NCBI GenBank assembly: GCA_038893495.1
Contig: JAWARJ010000001.1
Location: forward strand, 310,001-374,000
DNA from: Thermoproteus sp.
Lineage (GTDB): Archaea; Thermoproteota; Thermoprotei; Thermoproteales; Thermoproteaceae
Direction: 5' to 3'
DNA: 64,000 nt
Below the pieces are notes generated by a model that saw nothing but the letters and a program-made list of their open reading frames with translations, ran no database searches and had not been told where the DNA came from. The position numbers and the translations under genes were made by a program. How positions within the stretch are numbered: the stretch's first letter is position 1; the number at the start of each line of letters is the position of its first letter. Positions 1 through 7,259 of the stretch are shown here, in pieces.

Positions 1-149
1 TCGGAAGGCCTCAACAAGGGCTTCGGTATGGAGGTAGGCGTAATGACTATATATTCGCCGACCCTAGCGCTTATATTTCCGCTAAGGAGGGTGGTCTGAC
101 CTCTAAGGTAGAGGAGCCTGTAGTACTCTACTATCTCCTCCTCTATCAC
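1..149 (-). CDS. Class II aldolase/adducin family protein, N-terminal part (cut by window edge)
   Basis: Reading leftward from a GTG at 147-149 gives about 49 codons that run off the window. The peptide starts VIEEEIVEYYRLLYLRG and continues with TTLLSGNISARVG, which resembles the N-terminus of the class II aldolase/adducin family (metal-dependent sugar-phosphate aldolases such as fuculose-phosphate aldolase); the S-G-N-x-S stretch is the typical phosphate-binding loop. The GTG overlaps the TGA of the preceding reductase gene as GTGA, so the two are probably co-transcribed and translationally coupled. Substrate cannot be judged from this fragment. Confidence 0.6.
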   Translation of the reverse strand, partial: MIEEEIVEYYRLLYLRGQTTLLSGNISARVGEYIVITPTSIPKPLLRPS

Positions 150-1507
150 GTCGGCATCGGGCCGAGGCCTATTTTACGCCTATATTCGCTATATACCTCC
201 AACACCTTTTCGTGCCACCTCTCCAGCCCCTCAGGTGACTTGGGATAGTCTAGGTATAAATCGCCGATCCTCTTGGCGTACTGCATGGCGTTATAGAGCT
301 TCATGAGGAGGCCGGGCCTAGTGGCGAACTGTAGCGCTATCCTCATCTTGTCCACCACCGACAGAGTGACGCCGTGGGACGATATGTCGAGGACGTCCTC
401 TTCCGTCAATAATTTCCTAGAGAGGCCGAAGTTGAGGTCGTCGTTATCTAGAGTCTGGAGCATGAGCCTTATTACGTCTAACTGGGCCTGCCTATGGCCC
501 CACTCATTCATATAGTCCACGTTGTATGACCAAAGCGTATTGACGTCGAATCTGCCAGCCGAGAAGGCCCTCTCGATGGTCTTGGCGGCCAGCTCGCCGG
601 TCAGCAGGGCCTGGCCTATGCCGCCGCCGTGTAGCGGATTGACCGCCGCCGCGGCGTCGCCCACCGCCAATATGCCGTTGCCTACTAGCGACTTTAGGGG
701 CCTCCTCGTGGGTATGAAGCCGCCGCCCATATGGACCTTTTCCTTTATCTTATAGCGGGGCTCTAGGTACTTCTTGTAGTTGGCGTTGGGGTTTATCTTG
801 AGCACTCCCCATATCCCTAAACCCACGTTGACGAAACTTGAAGAATATGGGAAGGCCCACCAATATCCCCCTGGAGATATAGTCTGATCTAAATATATCT
901 TTATGTAGTTGGGATTTTCTATGGAGTCCTCTATGTAGAAGACCTCCCTATATGCATGAGATACGTCCTCGGGGTGGAGTCTCTCTGATATGGGCCACGT
1001 GTCGGGGAGCTTCGTCCTGATCACGCCGACGGAGCCTGACGCATCGACCACCACCTTAGCTCTAAACTCCTTATGGACGCCCTGTCTGTTGTCGGTGGCC
1101 TTCACGCCGACCACATAGCCCCCCTCCAATATGGGAGCGACTGCGGTATGGCCCTCGTAGAAGGTAGCGCCGGCGTTTACGGCCTCCTTAACGAGCCATT
1201 TGCCCCAATTGAAACGGTCCAACATATACCCCTCGCCCGCTATTATGTATTTTGTCTTCATGTCGGGGCTGAAGAGCTCCACCCCCTTTATGTCGTTGAC
1301 AAATATCTTGGGGTTCGGAGTGAGGAATCGGGACATCCTGTCGACGTGGTGTTTGCCCAAGGCGTCGCCGCACGTCTTAACGCCCACCTTCTCGCCGCTC
1401 TTTGAGTCCATGAGGGCCACTTTGAAGCCCCTTTTGGCGAGGTTGTAGGCGGTATACGCGCCGGCCGTGCCGGCGCCTACTACCACCACGTCGTACGATT
1501 CTGACAT
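146..1507 (-). CDS. Geranylgeranyl reductase family FAD-dependent oxidoreductase
   Basis: A 453-residue flavoprotein of the geranylgeranyl reductase family. In archaea these enzymes saturate the isoprenoid chains of membrane ether lipids (digeranylgeranylglycerophospholipid reductase). The N-terminus carries the dinucleotide-binding motif VVVVGAGTAGAYTAYNLAKRG at about residues 7-27 (Gly-x-Gly-x-x-Gly type). The second FAD motif, VGDAAAAVNPLHGGGIG, lies near residue 285. Length fits the family. Start ATG at 1507 has a TATA-like gcttaaaagg about 26 nt upstream, consistent with a leaderless transcript. A menaquinone- or chlorophyll-type prenyl reductase cannot be excluded, but membrane-lipid saturation is the natural role in this organism. 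Confidence 0.85.
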   Translation of the reverse strand: MSESYDVVVVGAGTAGAYTAYNLAKRGFKVALMDSKSGEKVGVKTCGDALGKHHVDRMSRFLTPNPKIFVNDIKGVELFSPDMKTKYIIAGEGYMLDRFNWGKWLVKEAVNAGATFYEGHTAVAPILEGGYVVGVKATDNRQGVHKEFRAKVVVDASGSVGVIRTKLPDTWPISERLHPEDVSHAYREVFYIEDSIENPNYIKIYLDQTISPGGYWWAFPYSSSFVNVGLGIWGVLKINPNANYKKYLEPRYKIKEKVHMGGGFIPTRRPLKSLVGNGILAVGDAAAAVNPLHGGGIGQALLTGELAAKTIERAFSAGRFDVNTLWSYNVDYMNEWGHRQAQLDVIRLMLQTLDNDDLNFGLSRKLLTEEDVLDISSHGVTLSVVDKMRIALQFATRPGLLMKLYNAMQYAKRIGDLYLDYPKSPEGLERWHEKVLEVYSEYRRKIGLGPMPT

Positions 1508-1528
1508 GCCCCCACACCGCCTTCTCCT

Positions 1529-1538
1529 TTTAAGCCTT
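1529..1538 (-). promoter_or_regulatory. TATA box of the geranylgeranyl reductase gene
   Basis: The minus strand reads gcttaaaagg, centred about 26 nt before the ATG at 1507. No room is left for a Shine-Dalgarno leader, so the transcript is probably leaderless. Confidence 0.5.
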
Positions 1539-1569
1539 TCTACACGGCGTCAAGGGGAATACCTAAATC

Positions 1570-1581
1570 CAATATTAATAA
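1570..1581 (+). promoter_or_regulatory. TATA box of hjc
   Basis: The sequence caatattaataa is centred about 23 nt upstream of the ATG at 1598, the spacing seen throughout this window for leaderless genes. An earlier ATG at 1581 is followed by an in-frame TGA after six codons and is not used. Confidence 0.5.
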
Positions 1582-1597
1582 TGGAACTCTACATCTC

Positions 1598-2005
1598 ATG
1601 ACAAGCCCTAAGGTCAAAGGCGCCACTAAAGAGAGAAACTTAGCGAATTTGTTGTGGGAGAAGGGATGTGCAGTGCTGAGGGGTTGTTCTTCAGGCGGCG
1701 GCGCGAGGAAGCGTTTTGTCCCCGACCTGGTGGCCATATGCGCCGGGAGGGTGTTAGTTATGGAGCTGAAATATAGGGCCAAGAGGGCCACCATTAGGGT
1801 GGAGAGGGAAAAAATAGAGGGGCTTCTGGACTTCGCCGTGAGGTCGGGCGGGAGGGCGTATGTCTTGGCCAAATTTGGAAGGGGGCCTTGGAAGGTATTT
1901 GAAGTCGTCGAGCCGAGCGATTTCTCCATAAACGGCGAGCTTTACGACAGGGCACCTGAACTCGACCACCTGCTAGCCTCCATCTTCAACAAACAATTAA
2001 TATAG
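1598..2005 (+). CDS. hjc: Archaeal Holliday junction resolvase Hjc
   Basis: A 135-residue protein of the archaeal Hjc endonuclease family, which cuts four-way DNA junctions symmetrically during recombination and fork repair. Visible catalytic elements are an early Glu (GATKERNLANLL), an Asp in RFVPDLVAI and the E-x-K signature in VMELKYRAKR, the restriction-endonuclease-like active site. A flexible Gly/Ser-rich loop (CSSGGGARKR) lies between the first Glu and the catalytic Asp, as in known Hjc proteins. The gene is followed 13 nt later by a small gene of unknown function on the same strand, and then by an MBL-fold hydrolase. Confidence 0.9.
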   Translation: MTSPKVKGATKERNLANLLWEKGCAVLRGCSSGGGARKRFVPDLVAICAGRVLVMELKYRAKRATIRVEREKIEGLLDFAVRSGGRAYVLAKFGRGPWKVFEVVEPSDFSINGELYDRAPELDHLLASIFNKQLI

Positions 2006-2018
2006 GGACTTTAGAGAC

Positions 2019-2261
2019 GTGGATGAGACCGTAAACGCCCTGTTGGAGTTAATTAAGGCTAGAGCCAAAGAGCCTTTGAAGTACGCCAAAGCGATTTACG
2101 ACCCCAAAGAGAAGACGTACCGCCTAAAGATAGTCCTCTTGAGGCCCATGCCCTTTTCGGCCTTGAGGGAGCTGGTAAGCGCGGCGGAGTCCAAGGGGTT
2201 TCAGGTCTACATATATGCCCCCCACGCCAGAGCGATTAGGTTGGACTTAAAACGGGGGTAA
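2019..2261 (+). CDS. Small conserved-looking protein of unknown function downstream of hjc
   Basis: An 80-residue reading frame starting at a GTG 13 nt after hjc. It has no membrane segment or metal-binding motif. It reads as an alpha/beta protein (helical start VNALLELIKARAKEPL, strand YRLKIVLLRPMPF, helix ALRELVSAAESKG, strand FQVYIYAP) with a basic end LDLKRG. Close spacing to hjc suggests co-transcription. No family is recognised and a function should not be assigned; the composition and codon use match the neighbouring genes, so it is probably real. Confidence 0.6.
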   Translation: MDETVNALLELIKARAKEPLKYAKAIYDPKEKTYRLKIVLLRPMPFSALRELVSAAESKGFQVYIYAPHARAIRLDLKRG

Positions 2262-2290
2262 AGGATATATAGGAAAGACCTGGAGGCGTC

Positions 2291-2971
2291 ATGCAGATAA
2301 AGTGGTTCGGCCATTCCTTCTTCCTAATAGAGGTCGGGTCCCTAAAGGTGCTAATAGACCCGTGGGTCACCAACCCCATGTCACCCACTACAGTTGACGA
2401 AGTGACGAGGCTGGGACCTAAATACATACTGGTCACCCACGACCATCTGGACCATTTGGGGGAGTCCGTAGATCTGGCTAAAAAGTCCGGCGCGCCCATA
2501 GTGGGGACCTTCGAGCTCTCTCTGGAGGTCGCCGAGAAGGGAGTCCCCGAGGCGCAGACAATAGGCATGAATATAGGCGGGACCACCAAGTTGGGCGACG
2601 GCGTGGAGGTCTACATGACTCCAGCACTACATACGGCCAATAGGGGCGCCCCCACCGGCTTCGTGATATCCACGCCGGAGGGGAATATATATCACGCGGG
2701 AGATACAGGGGTATTCGGGGACATGGAGCTGATAGGCAAAATGTTCGATATAGACGTGGCCCTACTCCCCATAGGCGGCTTCTACACTATGGGGCCCCGC
2801 GAGGCTACTTGGGCGGTCCAACTCCTTAGGCCCAAGGCGGTGGTGCCCATGCACTACAATACGTTCCCAGTAATCAAACAGGACCCCGAGGACTTTAAAT
2901 CGCGCGTAGAGGCCATATCTAACGTCAAGGTCTACGTAATGAAGCCCGGAGAGACGTTAAGGACGCCGTAG
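2291..2971 (+). CDS. UPF0173-type metal-dependent hydrolase (metallo-beta-lactamase fold)
   Basis: A 226-residue single-domain metallo-beta-lactamase-fold protein of the UPF0173 type. The metal-binding motif THDHLDHLG (H-x-H-x-D-H) lies near residue 50, a further ligand in ALHTANRG near residue 115, the bridging Asp in HAGDTG near residue 140, and the last His in PMHYNTFP near residue 192. These would bind two zinc ions. Physiological substrates of this family are not established. The ATG at 2291 follows the upstream small gene by 29 nt, so it may be the last gene of the hjc transcript. Confidence 0.85.
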   Translation: MQIKWFGHSFFLIEVGSLKVLIDPWVTNPMSPTTVDEVTRLGPKYILVTHDHLDHLGESVDLAKKSGAPIVGTFELSLEVAEKGVPEAQTIGMNIGGTTKLGDGVEVYMTPALHTANRGAPTGFVISTPEGNIYHAGDTGVFGDMELIGKMFDIDVALLPIGGFYTMGPREATWAVQLLRPKAVVPMHYNTFPVIKQDPEDFKSRVEAISNVKVYVMKPGETLRTP

Positions 2972-3238
2972 CCGCCGTAGATCTTAACCTTGACGGGGCC
3001 TCGCGTTTTGTATAGCCTCGGAGCGTAAATCCAACTCTCTCAGCTTTTATGAAGACGTCGTTCTCGTCGTTTATGCCCGGGCGCCACTCCTCTTCGCCCG
3101 AAGTATGGGATGTATGAGGGGTCGTCGTGGCAGTAGGAGGCTTATAGAGGCGACTTGTCTAACAATTAAAAGCAAAAGCAGGAGGGCGCTGGACGAGCTT
3201 AAGAGGGGGCCCGGCCGATATGCAACTCCAAGCCGAAC
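2972..3238. other. Intergenic segment with a possible gene relic on the minus strand
   Basis: 267 bases between two converging genes. No start-to-stop gene was found. On the minus strand, about 3035-3140, an open frame reads SGEEEWRPGINDENDV followed by FIKAERVGFTLRGYTKREAP, which has protein-like composition, but it lacks a usable start codon and is flanked upstream by stops. It may be a decayed gene end or chance. No tRNA or repeat was seen. Confidence 0.3.
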
Positions 3239-3727
3239 TCACAAAATCTCGATTTCCCTATAGGCATCGCAGAGCAGTAGCTCCACTACGTCGCATTTAT
3301 TACATCGACCGCACTTGAGGCGTCCTCCAGCTATCTCCTCGACCCATTTGGGGTCGAAGGCGTTTACGTCTAGAAATATGCCCTCAACCAGCCTCTCGTC
3401 GAGAAGTCTCAATTCGGCCTTATTCCTCACTATGTAGTATCCCCTAACGCCATCTCCAGGCCTCAAAAGTGGGGCGACTCTCCTCCTGGCGACCTTTAGG
3501 CCGTCCACCAGCACCATGACGTCGGGCCTCATCTCCTCGACGAGCCTCACCAAAACCTTATTGCGGGTCCTTAACGCCACGGCCCTGTAGGCGGTCCTCA
3601 AGGCTTTGGTCAGACAGGCCAGATCCTCCCCGACGTAGGGGATTACGTTAGGCGCAGAGACCTCGCAGAGGGGGACCAGTAGGGGTAGCTCCGTTCTAAT
3701 CAGCCTGTCGGCATAAAGGCCGATCAC
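3239..3727 (-). CDS. Uncharacterised protein with C-terminal CxxCxxC motif, coupled to TBP
   Basis: A 162-residue protein starting at GTG (3725-3727), which overlaps the TGA of the TBP gene as GTGA, so translation is probably coupled. The C-terminal region contains LKCGRCNKCDVVELLLC, a cluster of four cysteines that could bind zinc or an Fe-S centre. The middle region has repeated hydrophobic strand-like stretches (VMVLVDGLK, IFLDVNAF) suggesting a barrel or Rossmann-like fold. No known family is recognised. Linkage to the general transcription factor suggests, but does not show, a housekeeping role. Confidence 0.65.
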   Translation of the reverse strand: MIGLYADRLIRTELPLLVPLCEVSAPNVIPYVGEDLACLTKALRTAYRAVALRTRNKVLVRLVEEMRPDVMVLVDGLKVARRRVAPLLRPGDGVRGYYIVRNKAELRLLDERLVEGIFLDVNAFDPKWVEEIAGGRLKCGRCNKCDVVELLLCDAYREIEIL

Positions 3728-4353
3728 TCCTCTTCAAGCTCCTCCCCAATTTCCTCTTCTCCTTCCTCCTCACCGCCTCCTGCCTCTTCTATATACAGGA
3801 CCCCTATTTCCTTCAACTTGTCGTAGAGCTGTTGGACCGCCACAGCTACGTCCTTTTCGGACTTGGCGCCGGTACAGACTATCTTGCCGCTACCGAATAT
3901 GAGCATTACAACTCTGGGGTTCATCATCCTGTATATGAGGCCGGGGAACTGCTCTGGCTCGTACATGGCGTTTTCCAGCAGTAGCGCCGCCTGCTCTAAA
4001 TCGACCTCTGCGTTGAGGCTACCGGAGGCCACTATGTTCTGGACCTGCACCTCCGGGTTGAGCGGCACGTTCGCTCCGTGGTCGTTAAGCAGTCGGACCA
4101 ACGCATGGACTGCGTTTTTCAAGTCATTTTCGTTCTTGGCGCCGGTACAGACCATCTTCCCCGTCCTAAATATCAAGGCGGAGATGCGGGGCTTAGTCAG
4201 ACGTAAAATAAGGCCAGGGAATTGATCTGGGTTATATTCGGCCACGGGCAACCTCTCGGCTAGTTGCTCCAAATCAAGCTCTACGCCTAGATTCACAGTG
4301 GCCACGATGTTCTCTATCTTGTGGGTAGGGCCGTGGCGTTTAGAAGGTTCCAT
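3724..4353 (-). CDS. tbp: TATA-box-binding protein (TBP)
   Basis: A 209-residue archaeal TBP, the factor that recognises the promoter TATA element and recruits TFB and RNA polymerase. The two direct repeats of the saddle fold are evident: NIVATVNLGVELDLEQLAERL...FPGLILRLTKPRISALIF...GKMVCTGAK and NIVASGSLNAEVDLEQAALLL...FPGLIYRMMNPRVVMLIFGSGKIVCTGAK, each about 90 residues. The C-terminus is a strongly acidic tail of about 20 residues (EEEGEEEIGEELEEE), common in archaeal TBPs. An A/T element (atttaaatag) lies about 23 nt before the ATG. Divergent from eS25. Confidence 0.97.
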   Translation of the reverse strand: MEPSKRHGPTHKIENIVATVNLGVELDLEQLAERLPVAEYNPDQFPGLILRLTKPRISALIFRTGKMVCTGAKNENDLKNAVHALVRLLNDHGANVPLNPEVQVQNIVASGSLNAEVDLEQAALLLENAMYEPEQFPGLIYRMMNPRVVMLIFGSGKIVCTGAKSEKDVAVAVQQLYDKLKEIGVLYIEEAGGGEEEGEEEIGEELEEE

Positions 4354-4370
4354 AATATCCTTTTTAAACC

Positions 4371-4381
4371 CTATTTAAATA
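4371..4381 (-). promoter_or_regulatory. TATA box of tbp
   Basis: The minus strand reads gtatttaaata, centred about 23 nt upstream of the TBP start codon. A second A/T stretch (tttaaaaagg) lies closer to the start and could also contribute. Confidence 0.45.
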
Positions 4382-4442
4382 CATGGGCTTGAAGAAATAA
4401 AAGCGACGTGACCTGCGGCATGTTTACTTCTGGGGCGAAACG

Positions 4443-4453
4443 AGTTTAAATAT
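4443..4453 (+). promoter_or_regulatory. TATA box of eS25 gene
   Basis: The sequence gtttaaatatg is centred about 24 nt upstream of the ATG at 4472; leaderless arrangement. Confidence 0.5.
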
Positions 4454-4471
4454 GAGGCCTTTATTAGACCT

Positions 4472-4813
4472 ATGGGCGGCAAGAAGAGGCCAACTTTAAG
4501 CCAGCTGGCCAAAAAAGCCGAGAAGGCGCAACAACAGCAACAACAAGCTCAAGCTAAGGGCAAGAAGAAAGAGGAGGGCGCGGCTAAAAAGGCCGGCGCG
4601 CAGTCGGCCTTCGACAAGTTGGTCGAGGCGCTCTCTAAAGAGATACAATCGGTCCAAGCCATCACGGCTTACGACGTGGCGAGCAAATACGGGGTCAAGA
4701 TGACCATGGCCATAAAGGCGTTGCGCTCCCTAAAGGAGAAGGGAGACCTAGTGTTGGTCTCCAAGGGCCATCGGACCGAGATCTACGTCCCAGCGCGGCG
4801 GGCGGCCAGCTAG
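4472..4813 (+). CDS. rps25e: Small ribosomal subunit protein eS25
   Basis: A 113-residue protein of the archaeal/eukaryotic ribosomal protein S25e family. The first 45 residues are a low-complexity basic tail rich in Lys, Gln and Ala (GGKKRPTLSQLAKKAEKAQQ...), and the remainder is a winged-helix fold (ITAYDVASKYGVKMTMAIKALRSLKEKGDLVLVSKGHRTEIY), as expected for eS25. The 3' end overlaps the convergent gene at 4810 by four bases. Confidence 0.9.
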   Translation: MGGKKRPTLSQLAKKAEKAQQQQQQAQAKGKKKEEGAAKKAGAQSAFDKLVEALSKEIQSVQAITAYDVASKYGVKMTMAIKALRSLKEKGDLVLVSKGHRTEIYVPARRAAS

Positions 4814-5520
4814 AGCTTAGTCTCCCTTTTTACGTCTATCCTCTTCTTTAGGTTCACCACTCCCAACTCGTGTAGCTCAACTATCTCATATCCCCTCAAG
4901 ACGTTAAGGGCCCTCTTAATCAAATCGGGATCGGCTTTGGTCGACCTCTTGATATCTTCCAGAAATCTCAAGATGCCCACGCTGGGATAGCTGGACAGAT
5001 AGGACAGCATGGCTTCTAGAACCCTACGGGTTTCGGCCTGGCTTATGCCTAGAGCCTCCGCAGTCCTCTCGACAAGCTTCGAGAAGTCGAGGTCTTCAAG
5101 CCGCGCCTCACCTCTCGGCCCTTCTTGTTTTTCCTCTCGCCGTTCTGACCCCCTAGGCGCTTCTCTAGGCTCCTGTTTCTTTTTGGCCTCTTTCTGCGGG
5201 ACTACCTCCGAGGGGGGCGCGGAGGCCTCTACGGCAGGCGCGCTGGCCTTTTTGGCCGGCTCTACGGCCGGCTTCTTGGGCCTTTCTTGAGGAGCCTTCT
5301 GGGGGCGTCCGCCTTTGGCGATATCCAATAGGCTCAGCTGGCCCTTCGCGGTCCCCTTTTTGCTCTCAATTCTGGCGGCTCCTGAGTATAGCTTGAGCCT
5401 AGCCTGCCCTATAATTACCTCGGGGCCGTCGGCCTCGCAACCCTGTTTGGCGCAGAGTATAGAGGCTCCCAGGACGCCTAAAAGCTCACTGTTCTTTAAG
5501 TCCGCTTTCTTGCTCAACAT
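4810..5520 (-). CDS. Uncharacterised protein with low-complexity linker and C-terminal winged-helix-like region
   Basis: A 236-residue protein in three parts. Residues 1-75 are a small globular region with GASILCAKQGCEADGPEVIIGQ. Residues 75-145 are a Pro/Ala/Lys/Glu-rich linker, probably disordered. Residues 145-236 are helical and end in a winged-helix-like wing (LIKRALNVLRGYEIVELHELGVVNLKKRIDV). The ATG at 5518-5520 lies inside the preceding winged-helix gene (35 nt overlap), and a possible TATA (ggaaaaatagcc) is centred about 22 nt upstream. It could be a transcription- or chromatin-associated protein; no family is recognised. Confidence 0.65.
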   Translation of the reverse strand: MLSKKADLKNSELLGVLGASILCAKQGCEADGPEVIIGQARLKLYSGAARIESKKGTAKGQLSLLDIAKGGRPQKAPQERPKKPAVEPAKKASAPAVEASAPPSEVVPQKEAKKKQEPREAPRGSERREEKQEGPRGEARLEDLDFSKLVERTAEALGISQAETRRVLEAMLSYLSSYPSVGILRFLEDIKRSTKADPDLIKRALNVLRGYEIVELHELGVVNLKKRIDVKRETKL

Positions 5521-5725
5521 TTAGACGCCAGTAGGCTATTTTTCCGCGCCTCACCTCCCTTATGGCCCCCTCCTTCTCTAACATCTTCAAGACGTAGAAG
5601 ATCTGGCTGTGGCTCATGCCGGTGAGCCTCATTATGGCGCTTGTGGTGAGCTCTCCGTGTTTCTTCAAGAGGTCTAATATCTGGTCTTTCCTCTGTAGCA
5701 CTTTGTCTGTCTGGCGGCGAGGCAT
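5486..5725 (-). CDS. Small winged-helix DNA-binding protein
   Basis: A 79-residue winged-helix protein (MarR/ArsR-like fold), probably a transcription regulator. The helix-turn-helix is clear: ILDLLKKHGELTTSAIMRLTGMSHSQIFYVLKMLEKEGAI, followed by a wing REVRRGKIAYWRLN. The ATG at 5725 (MPRRQTDK) is preferred over the ATG at 5734 because the TATA-like ctttaaaatcc is centred 26 nt upstream of 5725 but only 17 nt from 5734. Its 3' end overlaps the next gene, so both are likely expressed together. Confidence 0.75.
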   Translation of the reverse strand: MPRRQTDKVLQRKDQILDLLKKHGELTTSAIMRLTGMSHSQIFYVLKMLEKEGAIREVRRGKIAYWRLNVEQESGLKEQ

Positions 5726-5782
5726 ATACCACATACCGCACGGATTTTAAAGTGGAGGACCCCTAAAAAAGGTATTATTCTA

Positions 5783-6832
5783 CTATTCGAAGAGTTTTAT
5801 CATCTTTCTATTCTTCAGGTAGGTGGCGTAGTCCACATATATCTTGTCTGCTATCATGTCGTCCACTTTGGGCACGTCGGCCTTCTGCCTTTCAACCACG
5901 ACGTCTGTAACGTTGAGCACAAAGGCGTTGGAACCCGCGCCAGAGCCGAAAGTCACGAGTAATATCTTATCGCCGGGCTTCGCCTGCTCTAAGACCCTCG
6001 CGAGGCCCATCAACGCCGACGCGTTATAGGTATTCCCTATATGAGTCACCACTACGCCTGGCTTCACCTTATCGGCGGGGAACCCCAAAATCGAGGCGGC
6101 TCTCATGGGGAACCTCCCGTTGGGCTGGTGGAATACAGCATAGGCGAAGTCGGACACCTTATAGCCGTATTTCTCCATGACACCCTTAGCCGCGCCTACC
6201 ACGTGCCTAAAATAGGCCGGCTCGCCTGTAAAGCCCTCTCCATGCATGGGGTAGGGAGAGCCTTCTCTGCGCCAGAAGTCAGGCGTGTCGGAATTGTAAG
6301 TATATATCGCCTCGAATTCGGCCGCAACTCCATCTCTGCCGATTATATACGCCACGCCTCCGCTACTCGCCGAATAGTCTAAATGCTCGCCGGGCTCTCC
6401 CTGCGACGTGTCGGTACCTACGGCGAGCCCGTATTCTATCCTGCCGGAGTCCACAAGGCCCGCTATGGCCACTATGCCGTCGGAGGCGGCCTTACAGGCG
6501 AACTCCATATCTACCGCAAAGACGTTGTTGGGCAGGCCGAGGGCGTCTATCAGTATAGACGATATGGGCTTCACCGCGTAGGGCTTCGACTCTGTGCCCG
6601 AATAGACGGCCCCTATCCTCTTGGGGTCTATCCCGCCCCTCCTGAGGGCCCTCCTGGCGGCCTCTGTGGCTATAGTCACTGCGTCTTCGTCGTACCCCTC
6701 AACGCTCTTCTCATATACCAGATACATGTCGATTATCCTCTGTGGATCGTCGCCCCACGTGGCCGCTATGTCCTCGGTCCTTATCCTATATTTGGGTATA
6801 TATGCCCCCCAAGAGACTATGCCGGTCCTCAT
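5783..6832 (-). CDS. hmgcs: Hydroxymethylglutaryl-CoA synthase, archaeal type
   Basis: A 349-residue archaeal HMG-CoA synthase, which condenses acetoacetyl-CoA with acetyl-CoA in the mevalonate pathway for archaeal lipids. The catalytic Cys lies in [12 protein letters not shown] near residue 110 and the catalytic His in [11 protein letters not shown] near residue 240; a Gly-rich end ([13 protein letters not shown]) closes the fold. The ATG overlaps the stop of the DUF35 gene as ATGA. In other archaea this enzyme forms a complex with a thiolase and a DUF35 protein, and the same three genes are adjacent here in the order thiolase, DUF35, HMGCS. Confidence 0.93.
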   Translation of the reverse strand: MRTGIVSWGAYIPKYRIRTEDIAATWGDDPQRIIDMYLVYEKSVEGYDEDAVTIATEAARRALRRGGIDPKRIGAVYSGTESKPYAVKPISSILIDALGLPNNVFAVDMEFACKAASDGIVAIAGLVDSGRIEYGLAVGTDTSQGEPGEHLDYSASSGGVAYIIGRDGVAAEFEAIYTYNSDTPDFWRREGSPYPMHGEGFTGEPAYFRHVVGAAKGVMEKYGYKVSDFAYAVFHQPNGRFPMRAASILGFPADKVKPGVVVTHIGNTYNASALMGLARVLEQAKPGDKILLVTFGSGAGSNAFVLNVTDVVVERQKADVPKVDDMIADKIYVDYATYLKNRKMIKLFE

Positions 6833-7227
6833 GGCCTAGGCCTGAACTTGTAGCCGTACATCACCAGCCCATATTTCCCGTCCACCACGACGCGCCTGAA
6901 GACCACCTCGACCTTCTGACCCGCCTTGAGCTTCTCGGGCACCGCGTCCACAATTTGTCCCAATACCTTGACGGGGCCCAGCTTGACGAGCCCGATTATT
7001 AGGGGCTTTTGCTTTAAGAAGTCAGTGGGGACCGACCTCAATACGGTGAATTCGACTAGCTCCCCCTCGTGGGGCAGTTGGTATTCTTCGAGCTCCGTGG
7101 AGCCACACTTGGGGCATTTGACCACCGGCGGGTAGTACACCTCGCCGCATTTTTTACAGCGCCTTGCGGCGAGCCTGTAGTAGCTAGGTATGTTGCGCCA
7201 ATACAGAGGCACCGACTCGTGTTCCAT
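6829..7227 (-). CDS. DUF35 zinc-ribbon/OB-fold protein of the thiolase-HMGCS complex
   Basis: A 132-residue protein with an N-terminal rubredoxin-like zinc ribbon ([20 protein letters not shown], two CxxC pairs, residues about 20-42) followed by an OB-fold ([14 protein letters not shown]...[20 protein letters not shown]). DUF35 proteins bind acyl-CoA and bridge thiolase to HMG-CoA synthase in archaea, allowing intermediate transfer. A TATA-like aatattaatg lies about 23 nt before the ATG, so this gene and HMGCS may also be transcribed separately from the thiolase gene. Confidence 0.88.
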   Translation of the reverse strand: MEHESVPLYWRNIPSYYRLAARRCKKCGEVYYPPVVKCPKCGSTELEEYQLPHEGELVEFTVLRSVPTDFLKQKPLIIGLVKLGPVKVLGQIVDAVPEKLKAGQKVEVVFRRVVVDGKYGLVMYGYKFRPRP

Positions 7228-7245
7228 AGCCCTTAACTCTTTCTC

Positions 7246-7254
7246 ATTAATATT
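7246..7254 (-). promoter_or_regulatory. Internal TATA box before DUF35-HMGCS
   Basis: The minus strand reads aaatattaa in the 32-nt gap after the thiolase gene, centred about 23 nt before the DUF35 start. It suggests an additional promoter inside the cluster. Confidence 0.4.
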
Positions 7255-7259
7255 TTTTG

